A stretch of 64,000 nucleotides of DNA from Bacteroidota bacterium (GCA_022708025.1 JAKIZM010000004.1:28899-92898), one strand, 5' to 3'; shown: positions 53,293-63,014, counted from the first letter of the stretch. The notes: generated by a model not told the origin, from the sequence alone. Numbers and translations: made by a program.

Positions 53293-55281
53293 ATGTACAA
53301 AACAAATTCTTTTTTGATTCTTTTTCTTTTCATGTTTTCTTTGCAAAGTATTTTTCCACAGGAATCTGAAATTCAAAAAACCGATTCAACCGGATTCTAC
53401 AGATTAAATGATGTTGTTGTTACTGCAACAAAAACTCCGACACATTATTTTGAAATTGCCAACTCTATTTCTGTTATCGATTCAAAACAGATACAAAACA
53501 GCAACTCTGATAATATTTTTGATTTGCTAAAAAACGAAGTTGGAATTACTTACACTCAGCAAGGCGGAAACGGAACTTTATCCAACATCAATATCCGAGG
53601 TGCAAACAGCTCTTACACACTTGTTTTAATTGATGGTATGGAAATGAATCTTACAAGTGATCCGGGCGGAGTATTTGATTTTTCGGGATTACCAGTTGAT
53701 AACATCGACAGAATTGAAATCCTGCGCGGTCCACAATCAACTTTATACGGTTCTGATGCAATGGCAGGAGTAGTAAATATCATTACAAAAACAGGCAGCG
53801 GATCTCCAAAGTTTTCTTTATTAACCGAGGGTGGATCTTATAATACTTATAAAGCTCAGTTCGGATTAAACGGTGAAATTCAAAAATTAAATTACTCATT
53901 GTCTGTCAGCAGAACAGGAAGCGATGGTTTTTCAGTTGCAGATAAAGATTCCGGAAATACTGAAAAAGATGGCTATACATTTAACAACTTATCAGCATTG
54001 CTTGGATATAAGTTATCAGAAAATTCCAGGATCAATTTTTATTCAAGATTTATTAAATCAGATATGGATAATGACAGATTCGGAGGAAGATTTGGTGATG
54101 ACCCGACTTACATAACAAAACAAGAAGGGCTTTCTGTAAGAATTGAGGGAAAAGTAAAATCATTTGACGGTTTATGGGATCAGAAAATCGGTTTATCATT
54201 TGTAAGAAATGTAAGAAAAAATTCTTTTGATACTTCTGCTGCAAGTATAAACTATCCATTTTACTATAATGATTATTCAACTGCTCTTTATGATGGCAGA
54301 AAATATAAACTTGACTGGCAGAATGATTTTTATTTGGGTAAAACAAATATTCTGACTGCTGGCTTTGATTATGAAACAGATCAATCATCTTCAGATTATT
54401 ATGCATTGAATTATTCCGAAAAGCCTTTTGCTCCGGAGATTATTAGCATTTTACCTAAAGAAGAAGCAAGCATTTATGGAATTTATATTCAACATCAATT
54501 TAATTGGAATAATGCTTTCTTTATTTCAGCGGGACTCAGAACTGATCATCATAATAAATTCGGCTCACAATTTACTTACAGAATTTCACCGGCATTTATG
54601 TTATGGGAGACCGGGACAAAAATAAAAACTTCAATCGGAACCGGGTTCAAAGCCCCGTCATTATTTTATCTTTATGATCCTGCCTTTGGAAATGAAAATT
54701 TAAAACCTGAAAAAAGTTTCGGTTGGGATTTAGGAATTGAACAATTTTTGTTTTCATCAAAAACCTCTGCCGGCGCTACTTTTTTCTATAATAGTTTCAG
54801 TGAAATGTTTGGTTTTGATTTTATTACCTTTAAAACAATAAATATTAATAAAGCAATTACAAAAGGAATTGAATTATTCCTTTCTTCAGAACCAACAAAT
54901 TGGTTTAGACTAAAACTTAATTATACAATGCTTGATGCAAGAGATTTAAGTCCAAATTCAAGTAATTATGATACAAATCTTCTGAGAAGGGCAAAACATA
55001 AAGTTGGAGTTCTTGCCAATTTTGATATTACAGAAAAAGTAAATCTAAATTCAGAATTAATCTGGCTTACCCGAAGAGATGATATTGATTTCAATACTTA
55101 TGAAAGAGTTGAGCTAAAAGGTTATGCTCTTCTTAATGTTGCAGCACATTATGATATTTTTAATTTCTTAAGATTAAATGTAAGAGTGGAAAATCTTTTA
55201 GATACAAAATATCAGGAGGTTTTAGGATACGGAACTGCAGGTTTATCAGTTTATGGAGGGATAAGGCTGTTAATTGATTAA
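53293..55281 (+). CDS. btuB: TonB-dependent receptor, probable vitamin B12 transporter
   Basis: 662 residues from the ATG at 53293 with AGGAG eight bases before. The open frame upstream is part of the riboswitch, so it is not used. Signal peptide MYKTNSFLILFLFMFSLQS, a TonB-box-like VVVTATKTP, then the plug (SNINIRGANSSYTLVLIDGMEMN, VDNIDRIEILRGPQSTLYGSDAMAGVVNIIT) and the 22-strand barrel. Cobalamin control by the riboswitch supports B12 or a related corrinoid as cargo. Confidence 0.93.
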   Translation: MYKTNSFLILFLFMFSLQSIFPQESEIQKTDSTGFYRLNDVVVTATKTPTHYFEIANSISVIDSKQIQNSNSDNIFDLLKNEVGITYTQQGGNGTLSNINIRGANSSYTLVLIDGMEMNLTSDPGGVFDFSGLPVDNIDRIEILRGPQSTLYGSDAMAGVVNIITKTGSGSPKFSLLTEGGSYNTYKAQFGLNGEIQKLNYSLSVSRTGSDGFSVADKDSGNTEKDGYTFNNLSALLGYKLSENSRINFYSRFIKSDMDNDRFGGRFGDDPTYITKQEGLSVRIEGKVKSFDGLWDQKIGLSFVRNVRKNSFDTSAASINYPFYYNDYSTALYDGRKYKLDWQNDFYLGKTNILTAGFDYETDQSSSDYYALNYSEKPFAPEIISILPKEEASIYGIYIQHQFNWNNAFFISAGLRTDHHNKFGSQFTYRISPAFMLWETGTKIKTSIGTGFKAPSLFYLYDPAFGNENLKPEKSFGWDLGIEQFLFSSKTSAGATFFYNSFSEMFGFDFITFKTININKAITKGIELFLSSEPTNWFRLKLNYTMLDARDLSPNSSNYDTNLLRRAKHKVGVLANFDITEKVNLNSELIWLTRRDDIDFNTYERVELKGYALLNVAAHYDIFNFLRLNVRVENLLDTKYQEVLGYGTAGLSVYGGIRLLID

Positions 55282-55462
55282 GATTGAGAGTAAGATTAAG
55301 AGTAAGAGCGGGATTAGGAACATTCAACATCTCGCTTCTTTGATTCAATATCTTTCATTTTTAAAATTATTGACTTTAGACATTTGAATTTAAAAAACTT
55401 TATTATATCCTTAATTAATTAAAAGGAAATATTTTAACAATGTTTAATTGAAAGGAAAAACA

Positions 55463-55999
55463 ATGACTAACAAAACGGAAAATAGTAACTCAAACTTTTG
55501 GGTTCTTACATTGATGGTGTTTGTTGCAGCAATTGTAAGAATTCTCCCTCATCCGCCAAACTTTGCACCAATTGCTGCTATGGCTTTATTTAGCGGTGCT
55601 TATTTTAATAAAAAATCCTTTGCATTTGCAATACCAATGATTGCAATGATCCTGACTGATGCAATTATAGGATTTTACCCTTTTGCTTTGATGGTTTATG
55701 TAAGTTTTGCATTAATTGTTCTGCTTGGGATTTTAATGCTTAAAAAAGTTACTGTTAAAAATGTTGTACTTGCTACATTAACAGCATCATTAAGCTTTTT
55801 TGCAGTAACAAACTTTGGAGTTTGGGCTTTAGGTACGCTTTATCCAAAGACTTTCGCCGGATTAATGGAATCTTATATTGCTGCAATTCCATTTTTCCAC
55901 AATTCACTTTTAGGTGATTTATTATTCAGCGGTGTTATGTTTGGAGTTTATGAATTTGTAAAATATAAAGTTCCTGCTTTATCACAAGCTAAAGTGTAA
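55463..55999 (+). CDS. DUF6580 family membrane protein, probable cobalamin transport component
   Basis: 178 residues from the ATG at 55463 (GAAAGGAAAAACA upstream); a TTG five codons earlier is less likely. Five or six hydrophobic helices; the segment PPNFAPIAAMALFSGAYF and the DAIIGFYPFALMVY loop are characteristic of DUF6580, a family resembling ECF transporter S subunits. In Bacteroidota such genes accompany btuB under B12 riboswitches, so a role in moving cobalamin across the inner membrane is inferred. It lies about 180 bases after btuB and is followed by a terminator. Confidence 0.72.
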   Translation: MTNKTENSNSNFWVLTLMVFVAAIVRILPHPPNFAPIAAMALFSGAYFNKKSFAFAIPMIAMILTDAIIGFYPFALMVYVSFALIVLLGILMLKKVTVKNVVLATLTASLSFFAVTNFGVWALGTLYPKTFAGLMESYIAAIPFFHNSLLGDLLFSGVMFGVYEFVKYKVPALSQAKV

Positions 56000-56017
56000 C
56001 TTAATAATATTATATAA

Positions 56018-56052
56018 AAAAACCCGATTCGAAAATGGATCGGGTTTTTTGT
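56018..56052 (+). terminator. Terminator after the cobalamin operon
   Basis: AAAACCCGAT pairs with ATCGGGTTTT (56039-56048) followed by T, with a ten-base loop. Complementary A and T runs make it usable on both strands. Confidence 0.85.
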
Positions 56053-56091
56053 TATAAAAAGATCTTCTTAATATCGATATTTTAAATAAAA

Positions 56092-57150
56092 CTACTTTGC
56101 TCTCTTCCCTCTTTCATAAGCAAGCATAACAATTTTTTTTAGAGCTTGTGCATAACTCATTCCTGCAGCGTGAGCAGAGCGCATAAATCCCGCACCCTCA
56201 GTAAGATCAGGATTCGGATTTACTTCCAGAACAAAAATTTCTTCATCGTTTGTTACTCGCATATCAACCCGGGCATAATCCCTTGTACCCATAATCTTAA
56301 AAGCAGAGATAGCTGTTTGTTTAAGTTTTTCTTCAAGACTTTTAGAAATTTTTGCAGGACAAACAGGAATTGTTTTGTGATATGATTCATGATGAGGATC
56401 CCATTTTGCCTGATAGCTGACAATGTTATGAAGGTGATCAGGCATTTTACTAAAATCAATTTCACTTATCGGCAAGGCTTTTAATTTTTGATCGCCCATA
56501 ACAGAAACATTAAATTCCCTTCCTTCAATAAATTCTTCCACCAGCGCAGCCTGATCAAAATGCTTAAATACGTATTCAATTCTTCGTTTTAATGCTTCAG
56601 TGTTTGTAACAATAGATTCATTTTCAATTCCAACACTGGCATCCTCATAAGCAGGCTTTACTATTACGGGATATTTTATTTCAGGATTTATCTTTTCCGG
56701 TATTTCTTTAAATAAAAGAAATTTAGCGGTTTTAATTCCGTGATAGTTTAGTAATTTTTTAGTCAGAAATTTACTTTGACAATTAGCAAGTGTAATTGCA
56801 GGTGCACCGGTATATGGAATTCCCAGTAATTCATAAAGACCAACAAAGTTCATTTCCAATCTGGGTTTCTCTTTATATATCTCAACAAAATTGAATATTA
56901 CGTCCGGTGGATTATTATTTATTTCATTTAAAAAGACTAATAAATCATCCTTAATATTTAATGAATGAGCATCGAAACCTACTCTTTTAAGCTTTTTAAC
57001 CATTATCTCATACTCTTCCATCGGGGTTAAGGTCTCAACCTCAAAATACAGCTTAAAATCAAGCTCCGGTGCCGGTTTTGTGGTTTTCTGATAAAACTCA
57101 GGGTGAGCTTCATTATAAAGAACAAGAATTTTTATTTTTTTGTCATTCAT
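56092..57150 (-). CDS. ATP-grasp ligase related to D-alanine--D-alanine ligase
   Basis: 352 residues. The ATP-grasp pattern is visible: YPVIVKPAYEDASVGIE, EFIEGREFNVSVMGD, ARVDMRVTNDEEIFVLEVNPNPDL, with GIPYTGAPAITLANCQSKFLTKKLL before it. It resembles Ddl but the substrate residues are not conserved clearly, and a ddl is usually in the dcw cluster. This subgroup (with an NFVEIYKEKPRLE-like segment) may join other amino acids or peptides. It stands divergently from the C39-type peptidase gene, 82 bases apart. Confidence 0.75.
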   Translation of the reverse strand: MNDKKIKILVLYNEAHPEFYQKTTKPAPELDFKLYFEVETLTPMEEYEIMVKKLKRVGFDAHSLNIKDDLLVFLNEINNNPPDVIFNFVEIYKEKPRLEMNFVGLYELLGIPYTGAPAITLANCQSKFLTKKLLNYHGIKTAKFLLFKEIPEKINPEIKYPVIVKPAYEDASVGIENESIVTNTEALKRRIEYVFKHFDQAALVEEFIEGREFNVSVMGDQKLKALPISEIDFSKMPDHLHNIVSYQAKWDPHHESYHKTIPVCPAKISKSLEEKLKQTAISAFKIMGTRDYARVDMRVTNDEEIFVLEVNPNPDLTEGAGFMRSAHAAGMSYAQALKKIVMLAYERGKRAK

Positions 57151-57232
57151 ACTTAAAAAATAGCCAAAATCACTTGTAAAAAAAACTTCATTTCATAATG
57201 TTTGCGCTATCCTTAAAATTGTATTATTAAAA

Positions 57233-58069
57233 ATGAGTTTCTATCCTCAGCCATATAAATATCAATGCGGACCTTTTGCTCTCAAGTATGCACTTGTAAT
57301 GCTCGGCAGATTTGAAAGCGAACATCAAATCGGAATAAAAGCCGGAAGTACCTGGTGGTACGGAACGGATGAGATCGGTTTAGCCAAAGCAGCAAAGTAT
57401 TATAATTGTAAGATGAAATATTTCAGAAGAGAAAAATCTCAGGATGCACTAAAGGCTTTAATTGAACAACTTAAAAAAGGATATCCCTGCATCTTAAGTG
57501 TTGATAATTGGGAACACTGGTTTACCGTTGTAAATTATCAGCAAAGAAAATTTATTGTTACAGATAGTTCTCTTGATAAAGTTGTAACGATCTATACTCC
57601 TAATCAGCTTTTAAAAAGATGGAAATATTACGATGAAGATGATGATGAAATAAGTTATGATGGTTATGCAATCATACCGCAATTTAAAGTTACAACAAAA
57701 GCTGAGTTTACTTTAGAACAGGCGCGTTTTGTAATGGATACAAGAAATCAAAAGCTTGCAAAAAAATGGGATACTTATTTTAACGACTTGATTGCAATCT
57801 GTCATCCACGACATGCTAATGCAACACACTTAATTTCATTTAGAGATTTTCTAAGGCGTTTTGAAAAAATTCTTGTAAAACAGGTAGCAAACTGGCATGG
57901 TTCACCCACACACAGAGAATTAAAAAAGATACTTAATAATTTTCAGTTTATGGCTGAAGTTTATGATCTTGTAATTCACGCAGATGAACAAAAAAAATCT
58001 TTAATAGATCTCGCATCAATTTTAATGATGTACTCCTGCGGCAAATACGGAATGGATGAAATATATTAA
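57233..58069 (+). CDS. C39-like cysteine peptidase domain protein
   Basis: 278 residues. The N-terminal half has the papain-like triad of C39-type peptidases: Gln11-Cys12 in YQCGPFALKYAL, His95 in NWEHWFTVV and Asp111 in VTDSSLD. The C-terminal half (about 165-278) is helical and unassigned. There is no signal peptide and no transporter domain, so it is a stand-alone cytoplasmic protein. Its divergent neighbour is an ATP-grasp ligase and it is followed by an isochorismatase-family gene; whether the three cooperate is open. Confidence 0.75.
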   Translation: MSFYPQPYKYQCGPFALKYALVMLGRFESEHQIGIKAGSTWWYGTDEIGLAKAAKYYNCKMKYFRREKSQDALKALIEQLKKGYPCILSVDNWEHWFTVVNYQQRKFIVTDSSLDKVVTIYTPNQLLKRWKYYDEDDDEISYDGYAIIPQFKVTTKAEFTLEQARFVMDTRNQKLAKKWDTYFNDLIAICHPRHANATHLISFRDFLRRFEKILVKQVANWHGSPTHRELKKILNNFQFMAEVYDLVIHADEQKKSLIDLASILMMYSCGKYGMDEIY

Positions 58070-58177
58070 CTTAATTCAAAATTAAGTTTAAATTCAGGCA
58101 GCACAGAATTCAAGTAATGCACTTTTTGTTTTACCAATTGATAAAGGAAATGTGACAAAATTATTTCAGGAAATATT

Positions 58178-58735
58178 ATGAAACGGAATTCAATCATATT
58201 AAAAAAAGAATCAACTGCACTTTTAATTATTGATTTACAGGAACGCATCTTACCGGTTATCAGGAATTATGAATCAGTTCTGGAAAATACAGTAAAGTTG
58301 ATAAGAGGTTTTAAGGCAATGCAGCTTCCTATTTATTTTACAGAACAATATCCAAAAGGGCTTGGACCAACTTCTCAAAAAATTCTTGATGAACTTTCCG
58401 GTTATACTGCATACCAGAAAATGACTTTTAGTTGTTCAGGCGCAGAAAATCTTTTTGAAGAATTTCACAAAAAGAAATTGACACAGATTGTAGTATGCGG
58501 AGTTGAATCCCATGTTTGTGTTCAGCAAACTGTTTTGGATTTAATTGCAAATGATTTTCAGGTTGATCTTGCTGCTGATGCTGCTTCTTCTCGCAAAGAA
58601 ATTGATTATACAATTGCTCTGGACAGAATGCGGACACTTGGTGCTGAAATAACAACAACAGAATCAATATTATTTGAGCTTCTTGAGGTTTGCGGAACAC
58701 CGGTATTTAAAGAAGTTTCTAAGATTGTTAAATAA
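58178..58735 (+). CDS. Isochorismatase-family cysteine hydrolase
   Basis: 185 residues. The catalytic residues are Asp19 (LIIDLQER), Lys81 (AYQKMTF) and Cys114 (CGVESHVCVQQTV), the D-K-C triad of nicotinamidase/isochorismatase proteins. The subgroup with the ESHVC motif is common and its substrate is usually unknown. Cytoplasmic. Overlapping hairpin sequences follow the gene. Confidence 0.85.
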   Translation: MKRNSIILKKESTALLIIDLQERILPVIRNYESVLENTVKLIRGFKAMQLPIYFTEQYPKGLGPTSQKILDELSGYTAYQKMTFSCSGAENLFEEFHKKKLTQIVVCGVESHVCVQQTVLDLIANDFQVDLAADAASSRKEIDYTIALDRMRTLGAEITTTESILFELLEVCGTPVFKEVSKIVK

Positions 58736-58756
58736 GAGATTCACTCTGCTTAATTT

Positions 58757-58813
58757 CTGTTTACCCTATAGTTATTTTACTATAGAGATAAAATAGAAGA
58801 ACCATGTAAACAG
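58757..58813. terminator. Nested inverted repeats between convergent genes
   Basis: CTGTTTAC (58757-58764) pairs with GTAAACAG (58806-58813), and inside CTATAGT (58766-58772) pairs with ACTATAG (58779-58785). The nested form suits a two-way terminator. Confidence 0.45.
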
Positions 58814-58821
58814 ATCAAGAG

Positions 58822-59544
58822 CTAATCAAATAAAGCTTCTAGCTCTTGATAATCTTTATGAACTCTATCAATAGCACTCTCAATCCGTTGGCCCTCAACA
58901 TTAGAATCTTTTAGTTCTTTTAATTCTTTAGTTGATTTATGCAGCTCATCTACAGCTTTAAAAAAATCTTTTTCTTTGTCACTTGCCCATTTGGGCAGAA
59001 CACAATTCTTTAACTCATCTGCCCGCAGATACAAATCGTCAACAGCTTTATTAAGTTCATCAGTGTTATTTTCCGGTCTGTAATGATGATAAATCATATA
59101 CAACACTTTATGAAATTCATCGACTTCTTTTGTAACTGGCTTAATAATTCTAACCAATTTCTCAAAACTTGAGTGAAGTTGTTCTGCTGCATTCAACATT
59201 CCAGAGTCATTATTTTCTAGACAAGTTATATTATATAAATCAATAGCTTTACTAAACAGCTTTAATTCATAATTCCATGCTTCTTCTTTATCGCGTAATA
59301 TCCCTGGCAGATTAACATCATAAATATTTTTAGCTCCCTCATTGACTTTAGGTAAAAGTTCTTTCAGCAAAATATAATCTTTATTAGGATATGCAGTATG
59401 CCAGATTGGATAAATTACTTCATGAAAATCATATAATTCTTTAACAGATGAATTAATTTCTGATGAATGTTCTTCGTGTTGTGAGTAAATAGTATTTATA
59501 CACAACAATAAAATAAATCCTAAAATGATAGATGATTTTTTCAT
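58822..59544 (-). CDS. Exported helical protein with internal duplication
   Basis: 240 residues from the ATG at 59544, chosen for the signal peptide MKKSSIILGFILLLCINTIYS and the GGAGAG five bases before; the frame opens nine codons earlier. The mature part is helical with two similar motifs: ELYDFHEVIYPIWHTAYPN (about 35-53) and EVDEFHKVLYMIYHHYRPE (about 142-160), each pairing an FH with a downstream H-x-x-x-P. The repeat could bind metal or heme. No family is recognised. Confidence 0.6.
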   Translation of the reverse strand: MKKSSIILGFILLLCINTIYSQHEEHSSEINSSVKELYDFHEVIYPIWHTAYPNKDYILLKELLPKVNEGAKNIYDVNLPGILRDKEEAWNYELKLFSKAIDLYNITCLENNDSGMLNAAEQLHSSFEKLVRIIKPVTKEVDEFHKVLYMIYHHYRPENNTDELNKAVDDLYLRADELKNCVLPKWASDKEKDFFKAVDELHKSTKELKELKDSNVEGQRIESAIDRVHKDYQELEALFD

Positions 59545-59677
59545 TAGGCTCTCCATAAAATATTTTTGCATTTTTAATACTTTAAGTTAAGAATGTTTAA
59601 CTAATTTACTTACATGCTTTTTGTTGAAAAATAATATACTTACTTGTATTTTTAATTAATAAATAATTAGGACAAAT

Positions 59678-60028
59678 ATGGCAGATCATTTAATCGCACA
59701 CTGCGAAATACCAACAACAGATTTAAATAAATCTAAAGAATTTTATCACAAAGTCCTTGGCTGGGACTTCAAACCATTTGGTTATGATTATTTACTTTTT
59801 AATAATCATAAAGGGACAATGGTAGGATTAAGAAAAGTTGATGAGGTTATTCAGGGAAATTCTACAGTCTTTCATGTTAACATTCCTGATATCGATTCAA
59901 TTCTGAAAAGAGCAAAAGAAAACGGTGGTGCTGTTAAGAGAACTAAAACCGTAATCCCTGCTATGGGCTGGTATGCCTTGTTTAATGATCCTGACGGAAA
60001 TACTATCGGTCTGTATCAGAAAAGCTAA
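59678..60028 (+). CDS. VOC-family (glyoxalase/bleomycin-resistance fold) protein
   Basis: 116 residues, two paired beta-alpha-beta-beta-beta modules. The opening IAHCEIPTTDLNKSKEFYHKVLGWDF and closing NDPDGNTIGLYQ are classic for the fold, and probable metal ligands lie at His8, Glu and the terminal DPDGN region. The function cannot be read from this family. Confidence 0.88.
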   Translation: MADHLIAHCEIPTTDLNKSKEFYHKVLGWDFKPFGYDYLLFNNHKGTMVGLRKVDEVIQGNSTVFHVNIPDIDSILKRAKENGGAVKRTKTVIPAMGWYALFNDPDGNTIGLYQKS

Positions 60029-60044
60029 AAATTAAAAATAAAGT

Positions 60045-60081
60045 AATGGAATGTTGGAGAAATGAAATCTGACATTCCATT
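60045..60081. terminator. Inverted repeat between VOC and OsmC genes
   Basis: AATGGAATGT (60045-60054) pairs with ACATTCCATT (60072-60081) between convergent genes; flanks hold short T runs. Confidence 0.5.
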
Positions 60082-60108
60082 ATTCCTTCATTCCATCATT
60101 TCGTCTTT

Positions 60109-60537
60109 TTATTCACTTTTTATAATTTTATAACTGTGGGTTATCTCAACAGATTTCTGAAGCATTGCAGTAACGCTGCAATATGTTGTTTGTGATAATT
60201 CGATAGCACGTTCAACATCTTTTTCAGCTACATCTTTTCCATAAAATAAAAACTCAATATGAATTTTTGTATAAACCTGCGGATGTGTTTCTTGTTGTTC
60301 AGCAGTAATATTAATCTCAAGGTTATCTAACTTAGCTCTTTTCTTTTGCAGAATTGCTACAACATCACTGCCTGTGCATCCGGCAAGACTTAATAAAATT
60401 AATTCTTTAGGACGAATACCTGCATTGCTGCCAAAAAAATTTTCAGGTCCGTCCATTGTTATCCAATGATTTGAATCGGTTTTACCAACGAATGTAATTC
60501 CTTGTAATTGTTTTACAAATGCTTTTTTAACTGCCAT
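60109..60537 (-). CDS. OsmC-family peroxidase-like protein
   Basis: 142 residues. The conserved cysteines of OsmC/Ohr peroxidases lie in LAGCTGSDV (near 54) and TTYCSVTAML (near 118), and the glutamate/arginine environment fits (RPKELILLSL). Reduces organic hydroperoxides in the cytoplasm. OsmC-like and not Ohr-like judging from the second cysteine context. Confidence 0.88.
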   Translation of the reverse strand: MAVKKAFVKQLQGITFVGKTDSNHWITMDGPENFFGSNAGIRPKELILLSLAGCTGSDVVAILQKKRAKLDNLEINITAEQQETHPQVYTKIHIEFLFYGKDVAEKDVERAIELSQTTYCSVTAMLQKSVEITHSYKIIKSE

Positions 60538-60607
60538 TTTTTTCCTTCAATAAAGTTTAAAATATTTCTGAAGTAAGATGATTGTAATAAGAATTGGTTA
60601 CAAATAA

Positions 60608-61246
60608 TTAATGTATGTTCAGAATATCCTGAAGGATTGGCTTTAATCCTCTAAAGAACAATTCCACAGCAATAACCATAACAATTAAGCCCATAATCCG
60701 GGTTAAAACCTTATTTCCGGTTTCACCAAGAAATCCCAGAATTCTTCGTGAACTCAAAAGTATGATATGGGTCAATCCCATCACTAATAAAATTGCTACA
60801 ATAAGAAGCGATTTATGAGTTAAATCCGGTGCATCATTCATCAATACGATTGAAATAGTGATAACTCCGGGTCCGGTTATCATTGGAACCCCAAGCGGAG
60901 CAATTGCAAAATTTTTAACTGCTTCCTCATCCTGTTCATCATTTGTATTTATACGGGTTAATTTTCCTCTTAACATATCATAACCTGAAAGGAAAAATAG
61001 AAATCCGCCAACAATTTTAAGTCCGTTTACAGATATATTAAAAATATCAAAAATCAGATTACCGCCGAAAGTAAAAAGTAAAAGAACAATCAATGCAGTT
61101 GATGTTGCTTTAAGTGCAATAGCAGCAGCTTGTTTTGATGTCATTCCATCAGTCAATGTTGTATAAACAGGAATAACACCAAGCGGGTTTATCATGGTAA
61201 ACAACGATGTAAATGCAAGTAATGTAAACTGAAGAATTGAATCCAT
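60608..61246 (-). CDS. MarC-family integral membrane protein
   Basis: 212 residues with six hydrophobic helices. The family-specific segments are TMINPLGVIPVYTTLTDGM and APLGVPMITGPGVITISIVL, which define MarC/UPF0056. Function is unproven; an early claim of a role in multidrug resistance was withdrawn. 35 bases separate it from the decarboxylase gene upstream on the same strand. Confidence 0.88.
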   Translation of the reverse strand: MDSILQFTLLAFTSLFTMINPLGVIPVYTTLTDGMTSKQAAAIALKATSTALIVLLLFTFGGNLIFDIFNISVNGLKIVGGFLFFLSGYDMLRGKLTRINTNDEQDEEAVKNFAIAPLGVPMITGPGVITISIVLMNDAPDLTHKSLLIVAILLVMGLTHIILLSSRRILGFLGETGNKVLTRIMGLIVMVIAVELFFRGLKPILQDILNIH

Positions 61247-61280
61247 AAAATTTAATCCATTTTAATTTATTAAATACAAG

Positions 61281-62705
61281 TTATCCGCGTGCTATTGTTT
61301 TAATTAACTCCCACGCATTTTGAATATGTCGTCTTTCGTGTCTGATTCCACCAATAGTTAGTCTGATTACAAATTTTCCATAGAGCTTAGTATGTGAAAG
61401 AAATATTTTTCCTGTAGTATTTATTTTTTCTAAAAGTTCTTCATTGATTTTATTTAACTCATCTTCTGTTTTATTACCGGGATTATATCTGAAACATACT
61501 GTTGAAAATGGAACCGGCGCAACTAACTCAAAGTCTTTTGCATCACTAATCCAACTTGAAAATTCCTTAGCCCAGCTTATTTGTTGTTTCAGACGGTTAG
61601 CAATTCCTTCAACACCAAAATACCGGATTATAAACCAAAGCTTTAGAGAACGGAATCTTCTGCCAAGCTGATATCCATAATCCATAAAGTTTTCAACTTC
61701 GCTATCCTGAGCGGTTTTTAAATATTCAGGCACAAGACTGAATGCTCTTTTTAAGATATCTTTTTTTCTTGTTAATAAAATACTTAAGTCAAGCGGAGTA
61801 AACATCCATTTATGCGGATTGATAACGATTGAATCGGCTCGTTCCCAACCTTTTGAAACCCATCTCATTTCAGGAACCATTGCAGTAACTCCGGCATAAG
61901 CAGCATCGATGTGAAACCATATATTATATTTTTCTGCTATGTCAGCAATTTGTTCAACCGGATCAACACTTGTTGTTGAAGTTGTTCCAACAGTTGCAAC
62001 TACACAAAATGGTTTGTAACCTTTTTTGATATCTTCATTAATAGCTTCTTCAAGTTTTTCAGGAATCATTTCAAACTTTTCATTAACAGGAATTTTGCGA
62101 ATACCATCCAATCCGACTCCTAAAAGAAGTGCACCTTTATCAATCGAGCTATGTGCTTGTTCTGAACAATATAAGATTATTTTAGGAAGATCTTTTCTGC
62201 CCGCAACTCCCTTTTCTCTGAATCCAAGATTAAGCTGCTCTCGCGCTGAAGCAATTGCATGCATTGAACTTGTTGAAGCAGTATCGTAAATGATGCCCCA
62301 ATAATTTTCAGGTAAACCAACCATTTGACGAAACCAGTTCATCATTGATTTTTCCATTTCAGTTACAGTTGGTGAAGTCTTCCATAACATACCATTTGAA
62401 GTGAAAGCGGCAGTAAGAAGCTCAGCTAAAATTCCGGGACCGCTGGAAGTAGTATTAAAGTATGCCATAAATCCGGGATGATTCCAATGTGTAATTCCAT
62501 CTAGAAGAACTTTATCAATATCAGATAAAACTTTTTCAATCTCTTCTCCATTTACCGGAGGAGTTTGTGGAATTCTCTTCGTTATATCGCCGGGTTTAAC
62601 TTTTGGGAGCACCGGAAATTTTTCAATGTTGTTCAGATAATCAGCAATCCAATCAATTAATTGATGACCGGCTTTGCGAAATTCTTCCTTGGGCATATCG
62701 TTCAT
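61281..62705 (-). CDS. Pyridoxal-dependent aromatic L-amino acid decarboxylase-like protein
   Basis: 474 residues. The PLP lysine is in SIVINPHKWMFTPLD near 300, and the family blocks HWNHPGFMAYFNTTSSGPGILAELL, FHIDAAYAG and RRFRSLKLWF are present, which are group II decarboxylases of the tyrosine/tryptophan/dopa type. It probably converts an aromatic amino acid to the amine; specificity is not seen from the sequence. Cytoplasmic. Confidence 0.88.
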   Translation of the reverse strand: MNDMPKEEFRKAGHQLIDWIADYLNNIEKFPVLPKVKPGDITKRIPQTPPVNGEEIEKVLSDIDKVLLDGITHWNHPGFMAYFNTTSSGPGILAELLTAAFTSNGMLWKTSPTVTEMEKSMMNWFRQMVGLPENYWGIIYDTASTSSMHAIASAREQLNLGFREKGVAGRKDLPKIILYCSEQAHSSIDKGALLLGVGLDGIRKIPVNEKFEMIPEKLEEAINEDIKKGYKPFCVVATVGTTSTTSVDPVEQIADIAEKYNIWFHIDAAYAGVTAMVPEMRWVSKGWERADSIVINPHKWMFTPLDLSILLTRKKDILKRAFSLVPEYLKTAQDSEVENFMDYGYQLGRRFRSLKLWFIIRYFGVEGIANRLKQQISWAKEFSSWISDAKDFELVAPVPFSTVCFRYNPGNKTEDELNKINEELLEKINTTGKIFLSHTKLYGKFVIRLTIGGIRHERRHIQNAWELIKTIARG

Positions 62706-63014
62706 GTCAATATTCCGTTAATTTTAAAATAATTGGTGTAAAATTAGTGATAAATAGCGGCAAATTATCATTCTAAAATTATCTGAGTGTTACAAAATTA
62801 TTACTAAGGAATTGCTTATAGATATACTTTTATTCTTTAATTATCAGAAGATGAAAAATTTTGCAAACTTAAAAGATTGACAATGCGTTACATTTTCTGC
62901 ATTCATAATTTGTTTTATATAATTTTTCGGAGGTCTTATTACTATTTAATTCTCTTTCTTACAGATACAAATTTTCATAAGTTGAATTATGCAAATCAAA
63001 AAATTATTTCAAAT
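62706..63014. other. Intergenic region of 309 bases
   Basis: No RNA gene or reading frame recognised with confidence. The first 46 codons of the frame that continues into the SCO1-like gene start at 62877, but they look like non-coding leader sequence because the lipoprotein signal begins at 63015. Confidence 0.5.
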
